From NCBI GenBank assembly GCA_009377495.1, contig WHTZ01000014.1, positions 1-64,000 on the forward strand: a DNA stretch of 64,000 nucleotides. Direction: 5' to 3'. This DNA comes from Luteitalea sp. (GTDB lineage: Bacteria > Acidobacteriota > Vicinamibacteria > Vicinamibacterales > Vicinamibacteraceae). The position numbers and the translations under genes are program-made. A model generated the notes under the pieces. It had not been told where the DNA came from. It saw only the letters and a program-made list of their open reading frames with translations, and did no database searches. Within the stretch, counting starts at the first letter, position 1, and each line of letters starts with the position of its first letter. This document shows, one piece after another, positions 1 to 8,633 of this stretch.

Positions 1-303
1 CGCCGCGCCGCCCCGCTTCTCACCGAGGAGGGAGAGGAACGCGCGGACCACGCGGTCGGCCGCGCCGCTCTCCATCATGCACTGGCCGATGATCGCCGCC
101 AAGCCGATCACGATCGCGATGCTGGCGGCTGTGTCACCGAACGCCTCGGCGACGCGCGGGATTTTCTCCTCGGCTGGGCCGGGCGCCAGCAGACTCACCG
201 TAATGGCGCCGCCGACGAGCGCGAGGAAGGCATTGATCCGGAGCACGACGATCGCGCCGAGTACCACAGCCGTTCCTACGCCAAGAATCAGTAACGGATG
301 CAA
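1..303 (-). CDS. GntP-family permease (gluconate:H+ symporter type), 5' part only
   Basis: The first 101 residues are visible and the gene runs off the left edge. The start is a TTG at 303-301, chosen because GGGAGGAG lies four bases upstream; there is no in-frame ATG nearby. The segment is very hydrophobic, with an N-terminal helix ([17 protein letters not shown]), a second helix with [15 protein letters not shown], and a third segment [12 protein letters not shown] followed by ESGAADRV. This order matches the beginning of GntP/gluconate permeases, inner-membrane proton symporters for sugar acids. It is divergent from the SDR dehydrogenase at 401 and the two could serve one sugar-acid pathway (inference). 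The family call is from pattern only because most of the protein is missing. Confidence 0.75.
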   Translation of the reverse strand, partial: MHPLLILGVGTAVVLGAIVVLRINAFLALVGGAITVSLLAPGPAEEKIPRVAEAFGDTAASIAIVIGLAAIIGQCMMESGAADRVVRAFLSLLGEKRGGAA

Positions 304-317
304 CGTGCTCCTCCCTA

Positions 318-353
318 GAAGAAGGGATCAGGGGTCAGGGGTCAGGGATCAGT
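318..353. repeat. Short GGGTCAGG tandem repeat
   Basis: Between the divergent permease and SDR genes the sequence repeats GGGTCAGG-like units about three times. It resembles the edge of the longer three-copy element found near 24250, 37846 and 57912, so it may be a worn fragment of it. No promoter is obvious inside it. Confidence 0.45.
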
Positions 354-400
354 TGCGGTGAGCTTAACAGAATGTTCGAAGGGGCTGCTAGCATACGCGA

Positions 401-1180
401 ATGACACACACGACAAGTCTGGACAAGTTTCGGCTCGATGGCCGTCGTGCGCTGGTGACGGGTGGTGCGCGAGGGATTGGCCGCGCCATTGCGGGTGCGT
501 TCGCCGAGGCAGGCGCTGACGTCGCCTTGGCGAGCCGATCAACGGCGGCGTGTGAGACGGCCGCGTCCGAGATCGCGGAAGCCACCGGTCGCCGCGCGCG
601 CGCCTTCACAGCCGACGTGACGGTGGCTGGAGATGTCGAACGGCTGATGGCCGAAATCGACAAAGCCCTCGGTCCCCTGGACATCCTTGTCAACAATGCC
701 GGCACGAACGTGCGTGGCCCTGCCGAGCAGCTGACCGAAGCCGACTGGGACGTCGTCATCGATACGAACCTCAAAGGACCCTTCCTCTGTGCACGGGCCG
801 TGGGCCCCGGCATGGCAGCGCGTGGGTGGGGGCGGATCATCAATCTCGGCTCCATCATGGGCGTGGTCGCGTTGGCCGGCCGTGCACCGTATGCGTCATC
901 GAAGGCCGGCGTCATGAACCTGACTCGCGTGTTGGCACTCGAATGGGCGAGCCGCGGTGTGACGGTCAATGCGCTCTGTCCCGGCGTGTTCGCCACCGAG
1001 ATGAACCGGCAACTGATGAACGACCCGGAAAAGTACCAGGACTTCGTCAGACGAGTTCCCATGGGTCGCTGGGGCGAGCTGCACGAGCTCACGGGCGCGG
1101 CCCTGTTCTTAGCGTCGGACGCAGCTTCCTACGTTACAGGGAGCTCGCTCTTCGTCGACGGCGGCTGGACCGCCTGGTAA
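401..1180 (+). CDS. SDR-family NAD(P)-dependent oxidoreductase (gluconate 5-dehydrogenase-like)
   Basis: A complete 259-residue classical short-chain dehydrogenase. Visible motifs are TGGARGIG (20-27, cofactor-binding Rossmann loop), NNAG (98-101), a serine in NLGS (151), and YASSK with Y164 and K168 as the catalytic pair; the C-terminus ends [15 protein letters not shown], as usual for the family. Its substrate is probably a sugar, sugar acid or other small alcohol. The gluconate 5-dehydrogenase reading comes from overall resemblance and the divergent GntP-type permease, and is inference. It converges on the NIPSNAP gene across a perfect palindrome. Confidence 0.85.
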   Translation: MTHTTSLDKFRLDGRRALVTGGARGIGRAIAGAFAEAGADVALASRSTAACETAASEIAEATGRRARAFTADVTVAGDVERLMAEIDKALGPLDILVNNAGTNVRGPAEQLTEADWDVVIDTNLKGPFLCARAVGPGMAARGWGRIINLGSIMGVVALAGRAPYASSKAGVMNLTRVLALEWASRGVTVNALCPGVFATEMNRQLMNDPEKYQDFVRRVPMGRWGELHELTGAALFLASDAASYVTGSSLFVDGGWTAW

Positions 1181-1195
1181 AACAGGGGCGAGGTA

Positions 1196-1217
1196 CGAGG
1201 GGCGAGCTCGCCCCTCG
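1196..1217. terminator. Perfect palindrome between convergent genes
   Basis: A 22-base perfect palindrome with half-site CGAGGGGCGAG sits 15 bases after the SDR stop and 10 bases before the NIPSNAP stop. It can fold into a hairpin in either direction. There is no T-run, so a bidirectional terminator role is plausible rather than shown. The surrounding GGGGCGAGG units resemble low-complexity intergenic repeat seen elsewhere in the window. Confidence 0.45.
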
Positions 1218-1227
1218 CCCCTCGCAC

Positions 1228-1671
1228 CTACTTGATGGGTGAGAAGTCCGCCGGGTCCGCGAATAGCGACTCGACGTTGACCGTCAAGCGCCCTTGCGCC
1301 TCGGATTCCGCCAGCGCTTTCTTCCACTCCGGGTCACTTCGAAACGCGTCCCAGCTCTCTGTCGCCGCGTCGCGACTCGGGTACGCGAGGATGTAAATGA
1401 GCGTGTTCTCCGCCAACGGGCCCTCCTGGGGCGTCCAGTAACCGATGTTCGTCATCCCGTGCTTCTCGAACAAGCTCACGGTGTGGTCGCGGAACCGTGC
1501 CTTGAGCGCGTCGAATTTCCCCTCGGCCGCGGTGTAGGTCCGGATCTCGAACACGCGATTCGCCTGCTGTGCGTGCACGGAAGGGACCGGCCCGACAGCC
1601 CCGCGAAGCACGAACCCGCCAACGAAAGCCACTGCGCTGACCGCGAGCACCATCCACGTTCTTGTCGACAT
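1228..1671 (-). CDS. NIPSNAP-domain exported protein
   Basis: 147 residues starting at the ATG at 1671, preceded by AAGGAGG seven bases upstream; a longer reading from 1695 is rejected for this reason. Residues 4-28 form a hydrophobic signal or anchor ending near VHAQQ. The rest matches the NIPSNAP fold: FEIRTYTAAEGKFDAL, then a GYWTPQEGP segment and WDAFRSDPEWKKA. NIPSNAP proteins are small ferredoxin-like dimers, and many bacterial members are exported and of unknown function. No operon partner; the next gene upstream is divergent. Confidence 0.85.
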   Translation of the reverse strand: MSTRTWMVLAVSAVAFVGGFVLRGAVGPVPSVHAQQANRVFEIRTYTAAEGKFDALKARFRDHTVSLFEKHGMTNIGYWTPQEGPLAENTLIYILAYPSRDAATESWDAFRSDPEWKKALAESEAQGRLTVNVESLFADPADFSPIK

Positions 1672-1828
1672 CGAGTATCCTCCTTGGTGAACCATTGCTC
1701 TTTCGGCGTGAAACTGGTGTCTTCACAGAGATTCGGGACACCGACTTGATCTACGTTCGTGAGTGTGCATCATTTCACGCGTACGCAAGTGTTTCCAGCC
1801 GCGATTTCCCAGGAGGGACTCTCGACAG

Positions 1829-3301
1829 GTGCGGCTCATCAGCGGCTTTGGCGTTGTGGCAGTCATCTTCGTCTGCGTTGCGGTCCTGGCGGCGACATCG
1901 GTCGCGCCACAGCCTTCCGGACGGGCGCCTCGCGACCCCTTTGCTCAGACCTACACCGACTACTGCGCGGCCTGCCACGGCTCAAACCTGACCGGAGGCC
2001 GAGCCCCGACGTTGTTCGATGACACGTGGCGCGTGGGCGGTGACGACGTGAGCCTGATGAAGAGCATTCGGGAAGGCCTCCCGGGCACCGAAATGCCGCC
2101 GTTCAAGGACGTCTTGACCGAGGCAGACATCAAGGGTCTCATCGGCTACCTCCGCCGGCAGACGACGCTTGTCGAGAAGAACGCGTCGAGGGCTCGCAAT
2201 CCCGTCAATCAAATCGTGCGTGCTGAGCAGCACACCTTCACATTCGAGGTTGTCGCCGAAGGCCTCGCCACCCCGTGGGGCATGGCGTTCCTTCCCGACG
2301 GCCGGATGCTCGTCACGGAGCGTCCCGGCACGCTGCGGCTGATCGACAACGGCAAGCGGCTTCCAAAGGTCATCGATGGTACACCAGCCGTCTGGACCGA
2401 GCAGGACGGTGGTCTCTTCGACGTCGCGGTGCACCCGGATTACGCACAAAGCGGCTGGATCTACCTCTCGTACGCTGAACCGGGTGAGAACGACACGTCA
2501 ATGACGTCCATCATTCGGGGTCGCATCCAGAGCGGCCGGTGGGTCGATCAAGAAACGCTGTATCGCGCGCCCGCGGAGCTGTTCTTTCCGACCAATGTTC
2601 ACTATGGCTCACGATTCCTGTTCGATAGGGAGGGCCACCTCTTCTACTCCATCGGCGACCGCGGCCATGACACCGATGCGCAAGATCTGTCGCGGCCCAA
2701 CGGCAAGGTGCACCGCGTCAATGACGATGGAACGGCGCCGCGGGAGAATCCCTTCGTCGGTCGCGAGGGCGCGCTCGAATCGATTTGGAGCTATGGCCAT
2801 CGGAATCCACAGGGGCTGGCGCTCCATCCGGTCACCGGCGCGCTCTGGGCTGCCGAGCATGGCCCGATCGGCGGCGACGAGTTGAACCGCATCGAGCCGG
2901 GGCGCAACTATGGCTGGCCGCTCGTCACCTCCGGCCGCTTGGGGAAGCGCGCCGTTGCTACCGCGCCGCCAAGGCAACAGGAAGGCCTGGAGGCACCGAT
3001 TGCGCACTGGACGCCCACCATCGCGCCCAGCGGCATCGCGTTCTACACCGGCGACCGCTTCCCGGAGTGGAAGCACGACCTGTTCGTGTCGGGGCTTGCC
3101 GGTGAAGCGCTACGACGTCTGGAAACGAACGGGGACGAGGTGGTGCACGAGGAAGTGCTCTTCAAGGACTTCGGCCGCGTTCGCGATGTGGCCACCGGGC
3201 CGGACGGTCATCTATATGTCGCGCTGAACGTGCCAGGCGTGAAGCTCTCGGACACGACACCGGGTATGATCGTTCGCCTCGTGCCGACCGATGAAAGGTG
3301 A
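1829..3301 (+). CDS. Cytochrome c - PQQ-dependent sugar dehydrogenase (glucose/sorbosone type)
   Basis: About 490 residues. I chose the GTG at 1829 because an Ala/Val-rich signal peptide follows at once and AGGAGGG lies upstream, though at a rather long distance; an ATG at 1763 would add a basic stretch before the signal. A class I cytochrome c domain comes first, with CAACH at residues 46-50 and a later MPP as candidate Met ligand. The remaining ~380 residues are a six-bladed soluble glucose/sorbosone dehydrogenase propeller (TPWGMAFLPDGRMLVTERPG, GLFDVAVHPDY, GHRNPQGLALHP, EHGPIGGDELN). Such proteins oxidise sugars in the periplasm with PQQ and pass electrons to heme. First gene of a co-directional cluster reaching 10899. 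Confidence 0.88.
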   Translation: MRLISGFGVVAVIFVCVAVLAATSVAPQPSGRAPRDPFAQTYTDYCAACHGSNLTGGRAPTLFDDTWRVGGDDVSLMKSIREGLPGTEMPPFKDVLTEADIKGLIGYLRRQTTLVEKNASRARNPVNQIVRAEQHTFTFEVVAEGLATPWGMAFLPDGRMLVTERPGTLRLIDNGKRLPKVIDGTPAVWTEQDGGLFDVAVHPDYAQSGWIYLSYAEPGENDTSMTSIIRGRIQSGRWVDQETLYRAPAELFFPTNVHYGSRFLFDREGHLFYSIGDRGHDTDAQDLSRPNGKVHRVNDDGTAPRENPFVGREGALESIWSYGHRNPQGLALHPVTGALWAAEHGPIGGDELNRIEPGRNYGWPLVTSGRLGKRAVATAPPRQQEGLEAPIAHWTPTIAPSGIAFYTGDRFPEWKHDLFVSGLAGEALRRLETNGDEVVHEEVLFKDFGRVRDVATGPDGHLYVALNVPGVKLSDTTPGMIVRLVPTDER

Positions 3302-3332
3302 AAAGGCGTTCGCACCCCCAATGGCCCCTGAT

Positions 3333-3407
3333 GGCGCGGCTAACCGCCTCCGCCAAGGCTACGGCGGTCCGCCGAAGCTTTATGCGAAGGCGGAAGCCGC
3401 GCCCTAC
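3333..3407 (-). repeat. REP-like palindromic element, copy 1
   Basis: A 75-base element, inverted relative to the copy at 10911-10985, with one mismatch in 75. Read on the minus strand it begins with GTAG, then arm GGCGCGGCT, an inner CGGCGG/CCGCCG hairpin and the closing arm AGCCGCGCC. It occupies the gap between the sugar dehydrogenase and the MBL gene, so reading frames passing through it (3298-3420) are translated repeat rather than protein. Confidence 0.85.
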
Positions 3408-3420
3408 AAATGAAACACAA

Positions 3421-4569
3421 ATGAAGCGAAGGGATTTCGCTTTCTGGTGGGACGTGATGATGCGGGCGACGATTGGATTCGCTCTGACCCTGACCCTGAC
3501 GGTCTCCGCCGCCAGCGCGCAGAGCCAGAAGCCGACACTGGACATCTACATCGTGGACGTGGAAGGCGGCAAAGCAACGCTTTTCGTGTCGCCCTCAGGC
3601 GAGTCGGCGCTCATCGATACCGGGAGCCCGGGCGACCGAGATGTCGACCGCATCATGGCAGCCATCTCGGACGCGGGGCTCGAGCAGATTGACTATCTGA
3701 TTAGCACCCACTACCACGGCGATCACATCGGTGGCATGCAAGAGCTGGCGAAGCGGATTCCCATCCGCCATTTCATCGATCACGGACCGACGGTCGAGGA
3801 GCGGGAGCACGTGGAGGGATTTCAGCAGGCCTATGCGGAGCTGTACAGCAAGGCAAGGCATACCGTCGTGAAGCCGGGCGACAGCGTGCCGATCGCGGAG
3901 CTCGACTGGCGTATCGTGTCCTCCGCGGCCGAGGTGCTCGACGATCCGCTCCCGGGGGGAGGTCAACCGAACCCGTACTGTGACCGCTTCGAGCCGCGCG
4001 AGAACACCAGCGGTCCTGAAAATGGGCAGTCGGTCGGCAGCGTCGTAACCTATGGGGAATTCCGCGTTGTTGACTTGGGCGATCTGTTGTGGAACAACGA
4101 GCGTGATTTGATGTGTCCGAACAACCCGATCGGGACGGTCGACCTGTACCTCACGTCGCATCACGGGCTCGACCAGTCTGGCTCCGAGGTGCTCGTGCAC
4201 GCGCTGCAACCGCGCGTGGCAATCACGCAGAACGGCACGCGCAAAGGGGCGAGCGAGCAGACGTTCCGCACTCTTCACTCCTCACCCAACCTCGAAGATC
4301 TCTGGCAGCTTCACTGGTCGCACAACGGGCGTCTCGAGTTCAACCCTGCCGGTGTGTTCATTGCGAACATCGAAGAACCAGCGACGATCGCCACGATCCT
4401 GACGACGCCCTCGCCCGCCCCTTCGGGAGCAGGTCGCGCGCCTGACCACACGGGTCCAGGGCATTGGATCAAGGTATCCGCACGGTCCGCTGGAACCTTC
4501 ACGGTGACGAACAGCCGCAATGGCTTCAGCAAGACGTACAGCCACCGCGATCGCGAGGAAAGGCCATGA
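3421..4569 (+). CDS. Exported MBL-fold metallo-hydrolase
   Basis: 382 residues from the ATG at 3421; the open frame extends upstream to 3298 but that part lies largely over the REP element. A hydrophobic signal (residues ~14-34, ending SAASAQ) precedes a metallo-beta-lactamase domain. The metal motif THYHGDHIGG gives H97, H99, D101 and H102, and later GDLLWNNE and TSHHG supply further ligands. It resembles the extracellular ComEC/Rec2-type hydrolase module, but its substrate is unknown. The stop overlaps the next ATG by four bases (ATGA), indicating translational coupling to the ThuA gene. Confidence 0.82.
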   Translation: MKRRDFAFWWDVMMRATIGFALTLTLTVSAASAQSQKPTLDIYIVDVEGGKATLFVSPSGESALIDTGSPGDRDVDRIMAAISDAGLEQIDYLISTHYHGDHIGGMQELAKRIPIRHFIDHGPTVEEREHVEGFQQAYAELYSKARHTVVKPGDSVPIAELDWRIVSSAAEVLDDPLPGGGQPNPYCDRFEPRENTSGPENGQSVGSVVTYGEFRVVDLGDLLWNNERDLMCPNNPIGTVDLYLTSHHGLDQSGSEVLVHALQPRVAITQNGTRKGASEQTFRTLHSSPNLEDLWQLHWSHNGRLEFNPAGVFIANIEEPATIATILTTPSPAPSGAGRAPDHTGPGHWIKVSARSAGTFTVTNSRNGFSKTYSHRDREERP

Positions 4570-5360
4570 GCTCTCTGAAGCTTCATCTGACGCTCGTCGC
4601 GATGTTCTCGGTGAGCGTGTGCGCGCCGCTTGCGGCGCAGGACGAGCCGCTCAGCGTCTTCATCCGCGCCGGGGAGAAAACGCATGGACCAGGCGAGCAC
4701 GACTACCCGCGCTTTCTCGAAGACTGGACGACGCTGCTGCGCGAGCGCGGTGCGGAGGTCGACGGTCAGTTGCGGTTCCCCACCGAAGCGGAATTGGCCA
4801 AAGCCGATGTGCTCATCATCTACAAGGGCGACGGCGCCAACATCACGCCAGACGAGCGTCCCCGGCTCGACGCGTTCCTCCAGCGCGGTGGCGGTTTGGT
4901 CGTGCTCCACGACGGGATGTGCGGCGATGACGCCACCTGGTTCGCGGGCGTCGCGGGTGGCGCGAAGCAACACGGCGAGAAGAATTGGTGGCGTGGCGTC
5001 GTGAAGATGCGGTTGGAGGATCGCGCACATCCGATCCTCCAGGGAACCTCCGATTTCGAAATGGATGACGAGATGTTCTTCCTGCTGCGGAAGGCGCCAG
5101 ACATGCACGTCCTCGCCACGGCCCCTCACCCTTCGGCGCAGCCGGACGAGGAGCTGGTGCCGCAGTTGTGGACCTACGAAAAGACCTTGCCCGGTGGCCA
5201 GCCGTATCGCGCGTTCGTGTCGCTCCAGGGTCACTACCATTCGAGCTTCGAGCTGGAACCCTACCGCCTCCTCCTGCTGCGTGGCATTGCCTGGGCGGGC
5301 AAACGTCCCACAGATCTGCTCACGGCCACGGCCAAGCGCTCAGAGAACGATGGAAGGTAA
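4566..5360 (+). CDS. ThuA-like domain exported protein (first copy)
   Basis: 264 residues with a signal peptide (residues 1-24, ending CAPLAAQ). The ThuA-like fold shows as ADVLIIYKGDG, a GGGLVVLHDG strand-turn, HPILQGTSDFEMDDEMFF and a closing SLQGHYHSSFELEPYRLLLLRGIAWA. ThuA proteins are class I glutamine-amidotransferase-like enzymes linked to disaccharide catabolism and 3-keto sugar metabolism. The ATG overlaps the preceding stop. A second ThuA gene lies 3 kb downstream, so the cluster carries two divergent paralogues. Confidence 0.85.
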   Translation: MSSLKLHLTLVAMFSVSVCAPLAAQDEPLSVFIRAGEKTHGPGEHDYPRFLEDWTTLLRERGAEVDGQLRFPTEAELAKADVLIIYKGDGANITPDERPRLDAFLQRGGGLVVLHDGMCGDDATWFAGVAGGAKQHGEKNWWRGVVKMRLEDRAHPILQGTSDFEMDDEMFFLLRKAPDMHVLATAPHPSAQPDEELVPQLWTYEKTLPGGQPYRAFVSLQGHYHSSFELEPYRLLLLRGIAWAGKRPTDLLTATAKRSENDGR

Positions 5361-7794
5361 GCTCGCCGCGTTGCCCCTTCTGCTTGCCATGCCCGCGGTG
5401 ATTGGCATGGCGGCTTGCCATCGCACTCGCGCCGACCAGCAGTGGCCACCTGCCGTGCAGCCGGTCGCCAACGACTCTCCCCCACTCACCCCGGACGCGG
5501 CGCTGAAAACGTTCTACATGCCCCCCGGCTATAGCCTCGAGCTCGTGGCGAGCGAGCCGATGATTGTCGATCCCATATGGATGGACATCGATCCTGACGG
5601 CCGGATCTGGGTCATCGAGATGCGTGGCTTCATGCCCACGGCCGAGGAACGCAACACCACCCGCGATCCGGTCTGCCGCGTCGTCGTGCTCGAAGACGAC
5701 GATGACGATGGCCGGATGGACCGGAGCACGGTGTTCCTCGACGAGCTCGTGCTGCCGCGCAGCCTGAAGGTGCTCGATCGTGGCGTGCTCATCGCGGAAC
5801 CGCCAAACCTGTGGCTGGTCACCGACACGACTGGCGATCTGCACGGCGACACGAGAGAGCTGGTGCGTGATGACTTCGGACGTTTGGAGGGCAACCCGGA
5901 GCACAACGCGAACGGCCTGCTGTGGGGGCTCGACAACTGGATCTACACGTCGGAACACGACGGTCAGTTTCAGTTCAAGAATGGTGAGCTCCAGCATCAT
6001 GAGACCGTGAGGCGCGGACAGTGGGGCGTCACGATGGATGACGTCGGTCGCATCTACCGCAATTGGAACGAGCAGCCGGCGTTCGTCGATCTGGTGCCGG
6101 GACGCTACTACGCGCGCAACCCGAACCTCGTGCGAACGCGTGGCAGCTACGAGATGCTCATGGAGCCGGAAGAGATGACCGTGTGGCCGGTGCGCCCCAC
6201 ACGTGGTGTCAATCGGGGATACCGGGAAGGCACGCTGCGCGCGGATGGCACCCTCATCACCTACGTCTCCGCAGGCACGCCCACCGTGTACCGCGGCGAC
6301 CGCTTGCCCCGCGAGCTTTACGGCAACCTCTTCGTGACCGAGCCGGCCGGGAATCTCGTGCATCGGCTCATCCTCGTCGAGGAGGACGGAGACCTACGAG
6401 CAAAGAACGCGTACCAGCGCGGAGAATTTCTCGCCTCGACCGACGAGCGCTTTCGTCCTGTCAACCTGTTCTCGGCGCCGGATGGCACGCTGTATGTCGT
6501 GGACATGTACCGGGGCATCGTCCAGGAAGGGCAGTACCAGACGGATTACCTGCGGAATTACATCAAGGCTGGTAAGCTCGACGTCCCCCTCGGCCTCGGA
6601 CGCATCTATCGGGTCGTGCACGAATCCACGCGGCGCGACCACAAGCCTGCGCTGTCGAAGGCCTCGCCCGCGAAGCTTGTGGAGCTCCTGGCACATCCCA
6701 ACGGCTGGTGGCGAGACACCGCGCAGCGACTGCTGGTCGAGCGGGGCGAGACGTCCGTGGTAGCCGCATTGAAACAGAATGCGCTGAGCGCACCTGATCG
6801 CCGCACGCGCTTGCACGCGCTCTGGACCCTCGACGGGCTCGAGGCGATCGACGTGCCCACTGTTCGACGGGCGTTGGTGGATCAGTCGCCGCACGTACGC
6901 GCAGCGGCTATCCGGCTGGCGGAACGATGGCTCGGCGAGCCGGACCACCCGCTACACGGGGCCGTTCTGGATCGTCTCGACGATGGTGAGGCGACGGTTC
7001 GACGGCAACTGGCTGCGTCGCTGGGGACGCTCCCCGGGCGCGTGCGGGAAGCGTCTCTCGTGACGGCGCTCGAACGCTTCGGTGACGATCCTGTCGCGGT
7101 GGATGCCGCGATCAGCGGCCTCGCCGGACGTGAGCTAGGCGTTCTCGAAACGCTGCTCGGCGCGAGCCGTACTCAGTCGGTCGATGATCCGATCATGATG
7201 CTCGCGGCCGCGGTCGTGCGAAGCGGGGAACGTGCGGCGGTTGAGCGCGTGTTACAGTGGGCCGATCAGGAAGACCTTGCGATGGGGCACCGCGCGGCGT
7301 TGGTGCGCGGCGTGGAGGCCGCCAGCGATGTGGCGCGCTCAGACCGGCCCGGCAAACCCAAGCCCGCAACGGCCCCTAACGGCATGACGGCGCCGGCTGT
7401 CGACCCGCCCGCGCTCACGCCGGAGGAGGAAAAGCGGTTCGCGGCCGGGCAGCAGGTCTACGAGAACCTATGCATCGCGTGTCATCGGGCGGACGGGCGT
7501 GGGCAGCCAAACGTGGCGCCCACCCTCATCGGCTCGAAGTGGGTGGTTGGCCCCGCCGGTCTCGCCGTTCGGATCATCCTCAACGGCAAGGAGGGTCAAT
7601 GGATGATGCCGCCGCTCCAATCCCTGTCCGACGATCAAGTCGCAGCGGCGCTCACCTACGTGCGTCGGTCGTGGGGTCACCGAGCGTCCCCGGTGAACCC
7701 GGCGTTCGTGAAGCGGGTGCGCGCGGCGTCGGCTGACCGCGCGCGTCCCTGGACGGAAGAGGAGCTTGCGAGGCTCCCGCAATCGGGTCACTAA
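5350..7794 (+). CDS. PVC-type cytochrome c lipoprotein dehydrogenase with HEAT repeats
   Basis: 814 residues starting at the ATG at 5350, inside the end of the ThuA gene (11-base overlap). The N-terminus has a lipobox-like GMAAC near residue 24, so it is probably an anchored lipoprotein. A membrane-bound-dehydrogenase-type beta-propeller (PPGYSLELVASEP, DIDPDGRIWVIEMRG, VDMYRG) covers about residues 55-430. HEAT-like alpha repeats follow (about 440-670), then a cytochrome c domain with CIACH at 708-712 and MMPP as the likely axial Met region. This architecture is common in Planctomycetes, Verrucomicrobia and Acidobacteriota and is thought to oxidise sugars at the cell surface. The substrate cannot be read from sequence. 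Confidence 0.85.
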   Translation: MEGKLAALPLLLAMPAVIGMAACHRTRADQQWPPAVQPVANDSPPLTPDAALKTFYMPPGYSLELVASEPMIVDPIWMDIDPDGRIWVIEMRGFMPTAEERNTTRDPVCRVVVLEDDDDDGRMDRSTVFLDELVLPRSLKVLDRGVLIAEPPNLWLVTDTTGDLHGDTRELVRDDFGRLEGNPEHNANGLLWGLDNWIYTSEHDGQFQFKNGELQHHETVRRGQWGVTMDDVGRIYRNWNEQPAFVDLVPGRYYARNPNLVRTRGSYEMLMEPEEMTVWPVRPTRGVNRGYREGTLRADGTLITYVSAGTPTVYRGDRLPRELYGNLFVTEPAGNLVHRLILVEEDGDLRAKNAYQRGEFLASTDERFRPVNLFSAPDGTLYVVDMYRGIVQEGQYQTDYLRNYIKAGKLDVPLGLGRIYRVVHESTRRDHKPALSKASPAKLVELLAHPNGWWRDTAQRLLVERGETSVVAALKQNALSAPDRRTRLHALWTLDGLEAIDVPTVRRALVDQSPHVRAAAIRLAERWLGEPDHPLHGAVLDRLDDGEATVRRQLAASLGTLPGRVREASLVTALERFGDDPVAVDAAISGLAGRELGVLETLLGASRTQSVDDPIMMLAAAVVRSGERAAVERVLQWADQEDLAMGHRAALVRGVEAASDVARSDRPGKPKPATAPNGMTAPAVDPPALTPEEEKRFAAGQQVYENLCIACHRADGRGQPNVAPTLIGSKWVVGPAGLAVRIILNGKEGQWMMPPLQSLSDDQVAAALTYVRRSWGHRASPVNPAFVKRVRAASADRARPWTEEELARLPQSGH

Positions 7795-7838
7795 CAGGAG
7801 CTCATGGATTCAGGGATTCAGGGAGGTTGAAAACGCTC

Positions 7839-8633
7839 ATGCGGAGCACGACAATTCACGCCCTTCTCAGTCTCATGTTGCTCGTCGTTGCCGCGCCGCA
7901 CGTCGTCGGTGCCGAAGACCAAGCGCCGCCTAACCAGCGCGGCGGTGGAGCGCACATCGGGGCTGACGAGGGACCGGCGATTCCGGAAGGGTTCACCCCT
8001 ATTTTCAACGGCAAGGACCTGACCGGGTGGCACGTGAGCCGAACGAATCATCACGGCACCACGCCCGAGTTTCGGGTTGTCCACGGCGTGATCGTTGGCA
8101 CGCAGAGCCCGCAGGGCAAGGGCGGCATCCTACTGACCGACAAGAAATACAAGAACGTCGAACTGTATATGGAGATAAAGCCCGACTGGGGCTGCGATAG
8201 CGGCTTGTTCCTCCGATCGAGCGAAGCCGGGGAGGCGTACCAGGTGATGTTGGATTACCTTCCCGATGGCAACATGGGCGGCATCTATGGCGAGCGGTTG
8301 GAGGGCGTCAGCGGCGGCGGCGACGTGAGGAACCTGACCCCAGAAGCGCGCAAGGCGCGGCTGCGCGAACGCAACGAGGCGTGGCAGAAGGCCTGGAAGC
8401 GGGAGGAATGGAACAGCATCCGTGCACGGATCGAAGGAGACGTCCCGCATATCACGGTCTGGATCAACGGCCAATTGGTGACCGACTGGAGTGACACCGC
8501 GAATCACGCCGCCAACGGCGCCACAGATGGGATGATTGCCATTCAAATGCACGCCAGCGGCAAGCAGACGCCACGCTGGGTGGATGCCGGCTTCTGGCGA
8601 TGGCGTGTCATCGCGGTCAAGGAGCTTCCATGA
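7839..8633 (+). CDS. DUF1080 (3-keto-disaccharide hydrolase family) exported protein
   Basis: About 264 residues. The ATG at 7839 is preferred over a TTG at 7827 because GGGAGG lies 12 bases upstream of the ATG but touches the TTG. A signal peptide ends near VVGAEDQ. The DUF1080 jelly-roll shows as FTPIFNGKDLTGWHVS, GGILLTDKKYKNVELYMEIKP, GCDSGLFLRSS, WNSIRARIEGD and GMIAIQMHASG. Members of this family hydrolyse 3-keto-glycosides in characterised gut bacteria. Between a dehydrogenase and a ThuA gene, it fits a 3-keto-sugar cleavage role. It overlaps the next gene by four bases. Confidence 0.88.
   Translation: MRSTTIHALLSLMLLVVAAPHVVGAEDQAPPNQRGGGAHIGADEGPAIPEGFTPIFNGKDLTGWHVSRTNHHGTTPEFRVVHGVIVGTQSPQGKGGILLTDKKYKNVELYMEIKPDWGCDSGLFLRSSEAGEAYQVMLDYLPDGNMGGIYGERLEGVSGGGDVRNLTPEARKARLRERNEAWQKAWKREEWNSIRARIEGDVPHITVWINGQLVTDWSDTANHAANGATDGMIAIQMHASGKQTPRWVDAGFWRWRVIAVKELP

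Noticed and set aside
5065-5349. N-terminal extension of the cytochrome c dehydrogenase
   Set aside because: It overlaps the ThuA gene in another frame and is Arg/Ser-rich; a lipoprotein signal starts at 5350.
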